This document shows, piece by piece, positions 33,859 through 43,821 of a stretch of 64,000 nt of DNA; within the stretch, counting starts at the first letter, position 1, and the number at the start of each line of letters is the position of its first letter. The translations under genes and the position numbers were made by a program. Below the pieces are notes generated by a model that saw only the letters and a program-made list of their open reading frames with translations, did not search any database and was not told where the DNA came from. The stretch is taken from positions 12,149 to 76,148 of the forward strand of contig JBBRLP010000008.1 in the NCBI GenBank assembly GCA_038231295.1. Reading direction: 5' to 3'. This DNA is from JANXLO01 sp038231295 (GTDB taxonomy: Bacteria > Armatimonadota > Chthonomonadetes > Chthonomonadales > Chthonomonadaceae).

Positions 33859-34557
33859 GTGCGTCAACGCGCCTTCACACTGATTGAACTTCTCGTCGTG
33901 ATCGCGATCATTGCGATTCTGGCGGCGATTCTCTTCCCGGTCTTCGCGCAGGCACGGGAGAAGGCCAGGCAGACGGCGTGCCTCGCGAATTTGCGGCAGA
34001 TCGGAACGGCCATGGTTCTCTACCTCCAGGACTATGACGAGCATCTGCCCGACCGCAAAGACCTCAAAATGTCGCTGCCGGGAGGCTACCATCCCTGGAC
34101 GGGCTGGCCGATTCCCGACCCGCGCTCCGGCTGGGCCGCTGTCGTCTTGCAACCCTACACGCAGAACACCGACATCTGGACCTGCCCGACTGTGCTGGGC
34201 AGTATGGGAAATCTCACGCAGGTCGCGCAGCCCCTGACGGCAGCCTCCGCGCCCCCGGTAACTCGCTACTGGATGTGGCGTTTCGCCCGGCCGGACACTC
34301 CGACACCCCTCAACTATCTCTGGGGCAAGACGCCGGAACAGTCGGTGGCCGACCTCCAGCAGAACAACGACCCGCTCGACGGCTATCCCGACGGCCCGTC
34401 CGATCTGGAGATGGCCGCAGACCCCTACTTCCCCCGCACGGTCACGACGGTTCCGAACGCTCTCAAAGGGATGTCCGTCCACTTCGGCGGCAGAAATCGC
34501 GTCTTCCTTGATGGTCACGTCAAATACCTGCGCGACATACGGACCGGTCAGAACTGA
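33859..34557 (+). CDS. Type II pseudopilin-like protein (N-terminal methylation motif)
   Basis: A 232-residue protein. GTG 33859 follows a GAGGAGGAAGAG stretch and gives the short basic leader VRQRA before FTLIELLVVIAIIAILAA. The prepilin peptidase would cut before the Phe, and the Glu at +5 is present. The 20-residue hydrophobic helix is followed by the family block LFPVFAQAREKARQ and a C-terminal domain ending VFLDGHVKYLRDI, the H-x-G-H/DGHV-type end common in this family. Such proteins are abundant in Armatimonadota and Planctomycetota; their job is unclear. A second member lies convergent at 34932. Confidence 0.92.
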   Translation: MRQRAFTLIELLVVIAIIAILAAILFPVFAQAREKARQTACLANLRQIGTAMVLYLQDYDEHLPDRKDLKMSLPGGYHPWTGWPIPDPRSGWAAVVLQPYTQNTDIWTCPTVLGSMGNLTQVAQPLTAASAPPVTRYWMWRFARPDTPTPLNYLWGKTPEQSVADLQQNNDPLDGYPDGPSDLEMAADPYFPRTVTTVPNALKGMSVHFGGRNRVFLDGHVKYLRDIRTGQN

Positions 34558-34605
34558 AGGCGAAGCCGAAGAAGTAATGAACGCTCCGTATACAGTCGGG
34601 TTATT

Positions 34606-34647
34606 CGCCGCTGAGTCGGCAGGTTGAACCCTGCCGACTCAGCGGCG
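34606..34647. terminator. 18-bp perfect stem between convergent pseudopilin genes
   Basis: CGCCGCTGAGTCGGCAGG (34606-34623) pairs perfectly with CCTGCCGACTCAGCGGCG (34630-34647) around a 6-nt loop, and GTTA/TAAC outside can extend it. It lies 49 bp after the first pseudopilin stop. There is no T-run, but the length suggests termination or a transcript end structure. Confidence 0.6.
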
Positions 34648-34664
34648 TAACGAGTGTTACTTTA

Positions 34665-34928
34665 CTCACCTTACGCAGGCGAACAGCCAGCCTCCGACGA
34701 GGGAGCAAAGGGTTGACACCCCTCGCTACGCGCCTGCGGCGGATTGTCCTCCAGGCAAGACACAGTGCGAGCAGACTGTCGGGTCCAAAGAACAGCCTCC
34801 ACGAACTTGCAGCAAAGAGTTTCGTCCGAAGGACGCTCCGGCGAAGCCGCGTAGCGAGGGGTGTCAACCCTTTGCCCCTGCCACCCTTTGCTTTCTGCCT
34901 GAGATTTGCATGGCTGCCTACGTAAGGT
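34665..34928. repeat. Dispersed hairpin-cluster repeat, copy D (inverted halves with outer inverted repeats)
   Basis: Two partial cores face each other. 34705-34749 is the reverse complement of the repeat's end, and 34819-34876 is the same end in plus orientation (GTCCGAAGGACGCTCCGG, then GTAGCGAGGGGTGTCAACCC). Outside them CTCACCTTACGCAG (34665-34678) opposes CTACGTAAGGT (34918-34928), the same outer sequence as at copy C. No gene is visible in 34558-34931. Confidence 0.75.
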
Positions 34929-34931
34929 CAA

Positions 34932-35735
34932 TTACTTCAGTATCCACGCTCCCGTTGCATCCTTATCGGGGATTCCTTTCAGCTGATAGGGGAAGGGATT
35001 GGCGGGGGAGGCGTAAGGGCCAGCATCGGTGATGATATAGCCCTTGAACGACTGCCCATCCAACGCGGTATCGGTAATCTGTGTGCCGGAGGCGTTGTTG
35101 TAGTTCTTCGTCTTCACGATCTTGGCATGGCTGTCCGCGAAGACAGAGACGACCGTATTGGAGTGCCGCCCTTGAACTGGAGTCGAAAGGAACTGCGGGT
35201 AGTTCGCATCTCCCTTGACGACAACCGCATCGGAATAGAGGCTGGTCTCCGCGACATAGTTCAGGGAGGCCAACGCGACCGCGCTGTTGGAAGGGAAGGG
35301 GGCAGGCAGTCCGACAAAGGCGGTTACGGCATAGTTCGGCTGATAACTGACCTTCACGAGGGTCGGGGTGAGCGCGCAGGGCGGCGGCGCACCCAGATTT
35401 GTCAGTCCTTTTACGACATCCAGAGGCGTCGCATCGGAAGGACATTTCTCCATATCGGCGTTCTTCTGGTACGGAATGATCTCGTGATAAGTCGTCATTG
35501 TACACGCACCGCCGATATTGGTGAAATAGAGGGCGAGGGGGAACGTCTCGTCGTAATCCTGTACATACATGGCGGTCGCGAGACCCTGCTGCCTGGCATT
35601 GCTGAGGCAGGAGGTCTGCCGCGCCTTCTCCCGTGCCTGCGCGAAGACAGGGAAGAGAATCGCCGCCAGAATCGCAATGATCGCGATCACGACGAGAAGT
35701 TCAATCAGTGTAAAACCCGCACTTTGCTTACGCAT
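34932..35735 (-). CDS. Type II pseudopilin-like protein (DUF1559-like)
   Basis: A 267-residue protein; ATG 35735 has AAAGGAG 8 bp upstream. The leader MRKQSAG precedes FTLIELLVVIAIIAILAA and LFPVFAQAREKARQTSC, nearly identical to the other pseudopilin over the first 45 residues and then divergent. The globular part contains a CTMTTYHEI loop, PSDATP and the H-x-G-R segment PVQGRHSNTVVSVFADSHAK typical of DUF1559-type proteins. It is surface-exposed or in a pseudopilus after processing. No prepilin peptidase is encoded in the window. Confidence 0.93.
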   Translation of the reverse strand: MRKQSAGFTLIELLVVIAIIAILAAILFPVFAQAREKARQTSCLSNARQQGLATAMYVQDYDETFPLALYFTNIGGACTMTTYHEIIPYQKNADMEKCPSDATPLDVVKGLTNLGAPPPCALTPTLVKVSYQPNYAVTAFVGLPAPFPSNSAVALASLNYVAETSLYSDAVVVKGDANYPQFLSTPVQGRHSNTVVSVFADSHAKIVKTKNYNNASGTQITDTALDGQSFKGYIITDAGPYASPANPFPYQLKGIPDKDATGAWILK

Positions 35736-35888
35736 ATCGGTGGCTCCTTTGCCGGGCGGTCTGTGCCACCCCTCGTAGTTTTGCTATCCTATCCCAGCCA
35801 ACCAACCTCTCCCGTCGGTGGGCATGAGAAGTTCATTCCGTGTTCAGCTCACGAAATCCTGCACGATTTGAACTCTCCTACCGGACGC

Positions 35889-36404
35889 TCATTGAACATT
35901 GAGGTCTATGGCGGAAAAATGTTCGTGGTCGTGTTCCTCATGGGTATCTTCGCTCTGAACCCGCACCAGATAGTTGCCCGGCTCCGGGAGAGAGAACTTG
36001 AGGGAACCACTGGCCGAGGCCGTTGGGGAAAAGTCCATCACAAACCGATTGTCAAGAACCCCGGCAGGCCCAGCGGGGTCAGGAACGGGCTTCTGTCGCA
36101 GGTCTTTCTCACGCACCACGAAGAAATGAATCGTCACGCCCTTCATCGTGCCGTGGGGGAAGTTGCTTTTCAGTTTCCAGGTGATCTGAACAGCCTCTCC
36201 GGTTTTCAACTGCATCACAGGGCGCGGATTCACGCCGCCAATGGGGGGCGTTGTATCCGCGCTTGCCTCTACCAAACGCTGACCAATCTGAGCCTTCATG
36301 GCGATTTCGAAATGTTCCGCCGCTGCACGGCGGGCGAGCAGGGCTGTAACCGCCGTCACCAGGCTGACGAGCAGCGCTGCGGACACGATTCGACTCTTTT
36401 TCAT
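35889..36404 (-). CDS. Small exported protein of unknown function
   Basis: A protein of 171 residues with an N-terminal signal or anchor (about 5-28, ending near RRAAAEH). The rest looks like an all-beta domain (TGEAVQITWKLKSNFP, GVTIHFFVVREKDL, GSLKFSLPEPGNYLVRVQSE) and ends with a His/Glu-rich turn, THEEHDHEHFS, that could bind metal. I do not recognise the family. Its ATG overlaps the rsmG TGA (ATGA at 36401-36404), so it is co-translated as the last gene of the long minus-strand set from 42374. Confidence 0.7.
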   Translation of the reverse strand: MKKSRIVSAALLVSLVTAVTALLARRAAAEHFEIAMKAQIGQRLVEASADTTPPIGGVNPRPVMQLKTGEAVQITWKLKSNFPHGTMKGVTIHFFVVREKDLRQKPVPDPAGPAGVLDNRFVMDFSPTASASGSLKFSLPEPGNYLVRVQSEDTHEEHDHEHFSAIDLNVQ

Positions 36405-37093
36405 CGTTTCTCTCCATTCCTCTCCATGCGCGAACTGCGTACCAGTATCAGTTTTCGGACAATCTCTGTACCGGGCAGCGTGATCTCGGCGATCCGCTCG
36501 ATACGGCTGTTCTGGCGAGTCAGGGCGGCTCTGGCCTCCGCGACCTCACTGTCCGCCTCTCGGCTCTTGTAAGCGACGGCAAGCCCGCCGGGACGCACCA
36601 GTGGAAGCAGCCATTGCAGCAGCAGTGGCAGTTTCGAGACAGCGCGGGCGGTCACAATGTCGTAGGACTGCCGATGCGCTGGCAGACGAGCGACAGCCTC
36701 AGCGCGGCTATGCAGTGTCTTTACATTGGGGAGGCCAAGCGTTGCGATGACACCATCCAGAAAGTCCAGACGTTTGCGGGTTCCGTCCATGAGGGTGACC
36801 TGAAGGGCAGGGAAAACGAGCGACAGCGGCAGGCCCGGAAAGCCCGCACCAGTTCCGACATCGAGCAGACGTGAGCCGCTTGCTGGAGTGAGGACGGCGG
36901 CGAGAGAGAGCGAATCGAGAAAATGGAGCGTGGCGTACTCTTCCGGCGGAATTCGCGTCAGATTCAGATGGCGGTTGGTCTCTTCCAGCATCTCCGCAAA
37001 CACGGCGAACTTGTCGAGCGTGACTGTGTCGAGGTTCAGTCCCCAAACCTGTGCGCCGTTGCTTAACTGTTCACGCTGTGCGCCCGAGAACAT
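36401..37093 (-). CDS. rsmG: 16S rRNA m7G527 methyltransferase
   Basis: RsmG (GidB) methylates G527 of 16S rRNA with S-adenosylmethionine. The 230-residue protein has motif I LLDVGTGAGFPGLPL, TLMDGTRKRLDFLDG, the catalytic-face segment DIVTARAVSKLPLLLQW and GGLAVAYKSREADSEV. The 23-bp overlap with the preceding glycosyltransferase is longer than usual, so a slightly later start is possible. It sits outside the usual gidA-parA context. Confidence 0.95.
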   Translation of the reverse strand: MFSGAQREQLSNGAQVWGLNLDTVTLDKFAVFAEMLEETNRHLNLTRIPPEEYATLHFLDSLSLAAVLTPASGSRLLDVGTGAGFPGLPLSLVFPALQVTLMDGTRKRLDFLDGVIATLGLPNVKTLHSRAEAVARLPAHRQSYDIVTARAVSKLPLLLQWLLPLVRPGGLAVAYKSREADSEVAEARAALTRQNSRIERIAEITLPGTEIVRKLILVRSSRMERNGEKR

Positions 37094-38195
37094 CGTGATA
37101 GACCGCCTCGATCTTGTGAATTTGCGTTTCCAGACGATAATCGCGTTCGACGCTCTCTCGTCCCGCTCTTGCTATCGCTGCCCGCCGCAGGGGATCTGCC
37201 CATAGTGAAATGAGTGTACCCGCAAGCGCGTCAGAATCTTCCGGGGGAACCAGCAGCCCGGTAACGCCCTCCGTAATCGTGTCTACCAGACCGCCGACTC
37301 GGCTTGCTACGACAGGGACGCCTGCCGCCATCGCCTCTAGCGCGACGATCCCCTGTCCCTCCTGCCGTGAGGGAACGACAAGGATGTCCGCCGCCTGCAT
37401 CAGAGGGACAGCCTCGGCGACATAACCAGTGAAATGCACGCTGATTGAGAGACTCGCTGCCAGAGACCGCAGGGGTTCCTCCTCGTCACCGGTTCCGACA
37501 AGGACTAGTCGTGCGTTCGGAAACTCTCTGCGGACGGCTGCGAACGCCTTAACAAGTACATCAAAGCCTTTCTCTCTGGAGAGCCTCCCCACCGCCAGGA
37601 CCAACAACGCCTCGTCTTGAACTCCCAGAGCGCTGCGGGTTGCGGCCCGGTCGTTCTCCGTCTCGAAGCGTACGAGGTCAACGCCGTTCGGGACGACTAC
37701 GATTTTGCCGGAGGACACTCCCTGCGCGGTCAGGCTGTGAGCGACGGCAGGAGAGACAGCGAGAATTCGCGAGGCAAGCGGTGCGATCTGCCGAAAGAGA
37801 AACGAATGAACCGGATGCATCGGAGGCAGGAGATTGTGGACGGTAAATACGAAGGGAAGGCGGGTCATTCTGGCCGCAAGCGCTCCGACGACGGCTCCCC
37901 GAAGCCCATGTGCGTGGACAAGGTCACAGTTTCCCCGCAGAAGCTGTGCCAGTGCAGAGGCTGTGCGAAAGTCCTGAACGGGACGGTTTTTCGCGCCAAT
38001 GGAGAGGCTGTGGCGAACAAGGTCGGAACAGGGAGGCTGGAGCGTAAAATCCGGGGGCGCATAGAGAACCGGCGCGAACTGTTGTCGGTCCAGGTGGGCG
38101 ATCAGGTCAGAGACATGGCGGCGGATTCCTCCGGCTGCCGGACGCACGACCTGCGCGATCCTCCGGGGAACAGGAGGAGAAGCCGATGCAGCCAT
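37071..38195 (-). CDS. GT-B glycosyltransferase (family 4 type, group 1)
   Basis: A 374-residue protein from ATG 38195 with GGGAG upstream; the frame is open further upstream without support. The GT-B fold shows VVRPAAGGIRRHVSDLI at the donor-side N-terminus, a middle region VVPNGVDLVRFE, LAVGRLSREKGFDVLV and the donor-binding EX7E-like stretch PSRQEGQGIVALEAMAAGVPVV. It is probably cytoplasmic and makes an envelope or exopolysaccharide glycan from a nucleotide sugar. It lies 52 bp after the MoxR gene and before rsmG. Confidence 0.93.
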   Translation of the reverse strand: MAASASPPVPRRIAQVVRPAAGGIRRHVSDLIAHLDRQQFAPVLYAPPDFTLQPPCSDLVRHSLSIGAKNRPVQDFRTASALAQLLRGNCDLVHAHGLRGAVVGALAARMTRLPFVFTVHNLLPPMHPVHSFLFRQIAPLASRILAVSPAVAHSLTAQGVSSGKIVVVPNGVDLVRFETENDRAATRSALGVQDEALLVLAVGRLSREKGFDVLVKAFAAVRREFPNARLVLVGTGDEEEPLRSLAASLSISVHFTGYVAEAVPLMQAADILVVPSRQEGQGIVALEAMAAGVPVVASRVGGLVDTITEGVTGLLVPPEDSDALAGTLISLWADPLRRAAIARAGRESVERDYRLETQIHKIEAVYHDVLGRTA

Positions 38196-38247
38196 ATCGG
38201 GCTTCTCCCTTTTCTGAGCAGAACGCGAGCGGGAAGTAGAGGCCACG

Positions 38248-39295
<1,048 letters not shown>

Positions 39296-39303
<8 letters not shown>

Positions 39304-40528
39304 ATCCGCCAAGGTGGAAACTCCTTCTATAGGTGTCTAATTCTCGTGCAAGGTGCAGCATCGCGTTCTCGTCTACTCGCTTGCCGTTGCTAATCTCTTC
39401 GCAAGTGGTGAGGAACTGAACGAACGGAGTCTCGGGAACTCCGTATTTACGGACTGCCAGGGAGATGAGTGTCTGCGTGGGCGTGTCGGGTGTGAGATCA
39501 AGCTGACGGCGCAGGTCGCGCTGGAAGTGGCGATAGAGAGTCACGATGGCGATGTCGCCTGCGTTCGCCCTGCGAATCAATCGTGCCATCGAGCCGACAT
39601 AGTCGGTGCTGGGCCGATAAGGTTGTGTCTGGATAGTCCGAATCGGGCCAAATCGCCGGTTACCCACATAGAGGAGCAGCACCCCCAGCGCACACAGATG
39701 CAGCAGTGCAAATCGGAGAGGCTTCGGAGAGTTCTCAAACATCCCGCCTTTGACCGTATCGCCCTCACCGCCCCGAGTCTCGAAGCCTACACCGTGATGA
39801 TACTCGTCGAAGACGACGCCCTTCCGACTGCCTTTCGTCGTCTCCGCCGCGATATTCACCAGCAGAATCGCATTATCGGCCTGCTGTATCGTGGCGTTGC
39901 TGGCGGCGATGCTGTTGGCAATCAGGAGGACGTTGCCTTTGCCCATCGGCTTCTGCACGGCAAGAGCGCCCTGTTCGTCTTTAAAGAGCGTCTGGTAATG
40001 TGAATTCGCGCCTGTTTTCAATCGCACCGGACTCTCGACATGGAGCAGCGAGACATTCTGCACGTAGGGAGAGGAGGGCGCAAATGGTTTCAGGTCGGCT
40101 GCCTTCTTATCGCCCAGAATAATCGCCACATCACCCGCGATCAGGTCTTTCTTGTCCAGGTCGCGTTTGGGCAGTGTCACCATGAACAGTACCGTCCCGC
40201 CCGATTCGATCCAGGACTTGAGCGCATCCAGTTCCTCGGAACTGACGGCGCGGTCTTCCCGAAGCGGTTCGATCACAACGAGCAGACCCTGTCTGGCATT
40301 CAGGGCCGTCCAGGGCGCTTCTATCCGCTCGGCGGCGAAACCCTCCTTCTGGAGCAGCAGAAAGAGCGCCTTCGCGCCAGGGCCGCTAGGGTTCAGCGTA
40401 CTGGGCGTATCGTGCGGAACCGTCTCCTGCGCCACCCGCTCGAACAGCAACAGAGAGGCGACGAAGACGACGAACAGACAGGTCAGTCCGATGATTTCGC
40501 GGTTGGATCGTTTGCGTCTGTTCTGCAC
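39296..40528 (-). CDS. DUF4350 domain membrane protein
   Basis: A protein of 410 residues with one N-terminal helix (about 12-30), a Rossmann-like periplasmic domain (LVVIEPLREDRAVSSEELDALKSWIESGG, then VLFMVTLPKRD) typical of DUF4350, a second helix near 285-305 (LHLCALGVLLLYVG) and a cytoplasmic helical tail. It sits 5 bp after DUF4129 and overlaps MoxR. It is a regular partner in MoxR clusters; the molecular task is unknown. Confidence 0.85.
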
Positions 40529-40533
40529 TCGCG

Positions 40534-41346
40534 TCAGGCCCTCCCTGGTGCGGGGAGCGCCGTGTTCGGCGCCGGGGCCACGAGCAGTCCGCGTATTCGG
40601 TCGTACTCGCGGCGGCAGCGGCGATAGTCTTCTTCGGCAGTCGCGTGATTTCCATACCAGCGCAGATCGAACTCGAAGACAAGGGGGCGGAACGCCTCGA
40701 ACAGCGCACTCAGGCCGCGCATCCGCATCAGACGCAGATAGTCTCCATTCGTGCGGTAACGGCTGTATTCGATGGCTCCCGCCTGGTCAAGTTGGAGGAG
40801 GATGCCCAGAAAAACGGCCCGAAACGCCCGCCGGAAATCGTTGGCGGCAGCGTACTGTTGCGCCTGCCGGAGCCACTCATCCGGTTCCTCCATCATATCG
40901 GCCGTGGCGTCGTCTATGTCGAAGGTCGTGGTGGTTTTCGCCGCTTTCTGTTCCCGCTTCTTCCAGTTGCGGCTGATTGCCATGATCAGCAACGCGATAA
41001 GCCAGACGACGGCCAGCAGCAGCAGGGCCGTAACCAGGGGAACGACGATAGAGGCGAGGAAACCGCTGCCGGAGGAGGGCTGCATTTCTGCGGGCTTGGG
41101 AGCTTTGAACCGTTTCCGCAGCCACTCCTTGAACTGCTCCCACTTCTCGCTGCACCAACGGCTGGAGCGGCCCAAGAGGCCATCGTTCTGCTTCTCGGGC
41201 TGAAACTCCGGCTGTTCCAGGATATGCTTGAGGTCCGCCTTGACTTTCGCGGGGTCTGTCTGCCTGCCCGTTCCCTGCGCTCTGGAAGCGACGGGAACGA
41301 GAAAGAGCAGGCTAAACAGCGTCAGAAGGAGCAGAAGCAATCTCAA
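40534..41346 (-). CDS. DUF4129 domain membrane protein
   Basis: A protein of 270 residues with a signal peptide (about 1-24), an exported Lys/Glu/Trp-rich segment, one helix (about 107-128), and a C-terminal DUF4129-like cytoplasmic helical domain, WLRQAQQYAAANDFRRAFRA then LDQAGAIEYSRYRTNGDYLR. Its ATG overlaps the stop of the upstream membrane gene (ATGA at 41343-41346). With DUF4350 and MoxR it forms the core of this cluster. Confidence 0.87.
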   Translation of the reverse strand: MRLLLLLLTLFSLLFLVPVASRAQGTGRQTDPAKVKADLKHILEQPEFQPEKQNDGLLGRSSRWCSEKWEQFKEWLRKRFKAPKPAEMQPSSGSGFLASIVVPLVTALLLLAVVWLIALLIMAISRNWKKREQKAAKTTTTFDIDDATADMMEEPDEWLRQAQQYAAANDFRRAFRAVFLGILLQLDQAGAIEYSRYRTNGDYLRLMRMRGLSALFEAFRPLVFEFDLRWYGNHATAEEDYRRCRREYDRIRGLLVAPAPNTALPAPGRA

Positions 41347-42374
41347 CTCTCGGCTCCCTTCTCCTCACTTGATTCAGGGGTGGCAAGGGAGAGGACGCGC
41401 ACATCGAAGCCTTCTCTGCGGACACGATAGTCGTAGTAGAGGAGGGTCACGAAAATCACCCAGTAAGGGGCGATAAAAAACCGTGTCGCCGTGCTCAGCA
41501 CGGCGTTGAGAACGAAGGTGAGGATAGACGGCAACTGGAGCGCCGAAAGTGCGGAGTCGATAGAGCCGCCGACGAGTAACTGGAGGCCGATGACGATGGG
41601 CAGCAGAAAGGTCACTGCGGTCCATGTCCGCCAGAAGCGCTTCTTGCCCACCAGTTGGTTGTTGCGGAAAGAGACATAGGAGGCAGGCAGTCCTTCCAGA
41701 ACCGTCAGGGGCGTCATAAAGAGGAAGTTGCGGGCCGCCACGCCACAGCCGATGAAGTAGGGCAGAAGCATCAGAATGGCAAAGATAACGAGGCCGATCT
41801 CCGGTACTCCCGCTGCAGAGACCAGGCCGACGATAATTCCGCCCGGTATCATCATTATGCCCGCAGAGACCGCGACGACGCCGATAAAGACCAGGATCAT
41901 CAGGCAGTAGCCCCAGACCATACTCAACAGATAGGGGCGTGAACGCAGATAGCACTCTTTGACCGTAGGGGTGCGGCCGATATAGATGTCGGAGATCGCT
42001 ATCGAAATCGGGGCGCTGAGCAGAATCGGAATAATATAGCCGAGGATGCCGGAGATGCTGTAACGGGGTTCGCCCAGAAAGAACTGCCCGATACGCAGCA
42101 GGACGACGCTGTCCGGGTTTGCGTTGGCAAGCCCGCTCAGGTGAGCATCCAGCGGACGGAGCCACAGGGCTACAATCGTATGCAGCAGAATGTCCGAGGG
42201 AATCAGCCCGACAGCCACAATCGTGGCCAGGATAAGAAAATGACGCTTGTAGAGATCGAACGCCTCATCGAACACGCCGGGCAGAGTCTGGGGCATGGTG
42301 ATGGACTCGTCCACGGGTTCGGGTGGAGTCAGCCAGGGCGAGTCGGTTGTCGGGAGGGATTCGGGTAATGTCAT
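41343..42374 (-). CDS. Multi-pass membrane protein heading the MoxR cluster
   Basis: A 343-residue protein from ATG 42374; an in-frame TTG at 42431 is less likely, and the ribosome site is weak for both. A Pro-rich cytoplasmic start is followed by PGVFDEAFDLYKRHFLIL and about six to seven helices (AGIMMIPGGIIVGLVSAAG, LVIFAILMLLPYFIGCG, FLLPIVIGLQLLVGG). It resembles the membrane domain found beside DUF4129/DUF4350 genes, but I would not assign a family. It is probably the first gene of the operon to 35889. No promoter could be read cleanly. Confidence 0.75.
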   Translation of the reverse strand: MTLPESLPTTDSPWLTPPEPVDESITMPQTLPGVFDEAFDLYKRHFLILATIVAVGLIPSDILLHTIVALWLRPLDAHLSGLANANPDSVVLLRIGQFFLGEPRYSISGILGYIIPILLSAPISIAISDIYIGRTPTVKECYLRSRPYLLSMVWGYCLMILVFIGVVAVSAGIMMIPGGIIVGLVSAAGVPEIGLVIFAILMLLPYFIGCGVAARNFLFMTPLTVLEGLPASYVSFRNNQLVGKKRFWRTWTAVTFLLPIVIGLQLLVGGSIDSALSALQLPSILTFVLNAVLSTATRFFIAPYWVIFVTLLYYDYRVRREGFDVRVLSLATPESSEEKGAES

Positions 42375-42515
42375 CGGTGGAGTATATTCTGCCGAAGGTA
42401 AGCGGCATTTCCTCTTCGGTTTCAAAGACAACAGGATTCAAAGCGTCGAATGGCTCCGCCTACAATTCGCGCAGGGAGTGGCGAACTCCTCCCTGTCTCA
42501 CGGTAACCCTTTAAC

Positions 42516-42677
42516 GCGACGGACTGAAGTCCCCGCTATGTGACCTTCGGCCCAGTTTCCTTCGGAAACGTCCAGGACGTGAAAACCATTCGTCGTGCAG
42601 AACGAACCTTATCGCGTTGGGTTTCGTCCGAAGGACGATCCGGCGAAGCCGCGTAGCGAGGGGTGTCAACCCTTTGC
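42516..42677 (+). repeat. Dispersed hairpin-cluster repeat, copy B
   Basis: Best-preserved copy. Hairpins in order: GGACTGAAGTCC (42521-42532), GTTTCCTTCGGAAAC (42555-42569), CGTCCAGGACG (42569-42579), CGTCCGAAGGACG (42625-42637) and CGGCGAAGCCG (42641-42651), ending GGGGTGTCAACCC. It occupies the gap between the MoxR-cluster start and the cdaR stop. No gene is visible in 42375-42728. Confidence 0.9.
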
Positions 42678-42728
42678 TGCTCCCCTTTGCCACTACTGCC
42701 CTTTGCTTCTTTGCTTCCCCTCCCGTCC

Positions 42729-43811
42729 CTACGGTTTGGGAACAGGGACGGCGCTCTCAGGGTTATTGGGCTGAACGACGGGCGTACTCAGCCGTTTCAG
42801 GCTGACTCGTACATGCACTTTCTGTACAGGTTTGTCCTCCAGCGTTCGCACAACGATCCCGTCCGGAATCAGCAGAAGGGCGTCTGTTTCCAAGTCTTCC
42901 ATGCGGCCTTTGATCGGAATCTTTTCCGTAAGGAGCGTAGAGATGCGGGTGACCTGCGCCGGAGTGCCGACAACTCGGACCTGTATGGGGGTCGTCTGTA
43001 CATAGTCGAGCGCGTAGCCTGCCAGAGGCGAACCGTAGATATCCGGGCTGACACTGACAATTTTAGAATATGGCTCTACCACGAGAGGAATAGTCACATG
43101 AACAGTGGCAGGAGAGAGCGTGACCTCTTCGACGGGATTGTTGTTGCTGTCCCGTGCCGTCACCATAAAATCCCCTTCGATACTCGCTCCTGATTCTCCC
43201 CCGACAGCATTGACGACCAGTCGTTCGATTCGCTCCACTCTGTCCAGTCGGCCTGTAACCTTGATCTTGGACGGCTTGACTTCGGCAGCGTTATAGCGGA
43301 AACCGGTCGGAGCCTCACGCAGATAGTGGACGCTCACGCTCATCTGTATGGTTTTCTGCGGGAAGACCATAACAGGAAGGCGAACCGGTTCGGGCGGATC
43401 GAAACTCAGTTCGGCCCGATGTTCCAGAGCGGACCCGATCAGATCATACCGGCAGTGAAGTTTCTGCGAGGCGACCTTATCAACCGGCGTTCCCGCGAAG
43501 TCTGCGGAAATGCGTAGATCTCCCTCCTTGAGAAGGTCCAGAATCGAACGCGGGCCGGTTACATTCACTTTGGCCTTGAGGGTGTCCGTCTGGACTTCAA
43601 CGCTATCGGGCTTGTGTTCGATCACAACGGGTGTCGTGAATGCCCGGCTCACGTTGGGATTGCGCTCCGCCTGGACATAGAAATAGAGCATGACGGCGGT
43701 TGCGAGAGAGATAAACTTATACCAGAAATTGCGCCGTATCCTTGTGATAATCGCAAGTTTCTGACGTTCCAGCGCCTTTTGGCTCTCCAGAGGCAGTCCT
43801 GTCAGACTCAT
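42729..43811 (-). CDS. cdaR: YbbR-domain regulator of diadenylate cyclase
   Basis: A 360-residue protein with a cytoplasmic start, one helix (about 32-47, FISLATAVMLYFYVQ) and three or four YbbR repeats outside, each with a V-x-V-x-G pattern (KAKVNVTGPRSILDLL, SKIKVTGRLDRVERIE, IQVRVVGTPAQVTRI). CdaR modulates CdaA in Firmicutes. It lies 10 bp after cdaA on the same strand, the classic pairing. The C-terminus is Pro-rich. Confidence 0.92.
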   Translation of the reverse strand: MSLTGLPLESQKALERQKLAIITRIRRNFWYKFISLATAVMLYFYVQAERNPNVSRAFTTPVVIEHKPDSVEVQTDTLKAKVNVTGPRSILDLLKEGDLRISADFAGTPVDKVASQKLHCRYDLIGSALEHRAELSFDPPEPVRLPVMVFPQKTIQMSVSVHYLREAPTGFRYNAAEVKPSKIKVTGRLDRVERIERLVVNAVGGESGASIEGDFMVTARDSNNNPVEEVTLSPATVHVTIPLVVEPYSKIVSVSPDIYGSPLAGYALDYVQTTPIQVRVVGTPAQVTRISTLLTEKIPIKGRMEDLETDALLLIPDGIVVRTLEDKPVQKVHVRVSLKRLSTPVVQPNNPESAVPVPKP

Positions 43812-43821
43812 GTTCGTTCCC

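Noticed and set aside
35127..36572. Open plus-strand frame of 481 codons
   Set aside because: It is antisense to the pseudopilin, the small exported protein and rsmG, all with clear family features or coupling. Its residue mix is that of a shadow frame.
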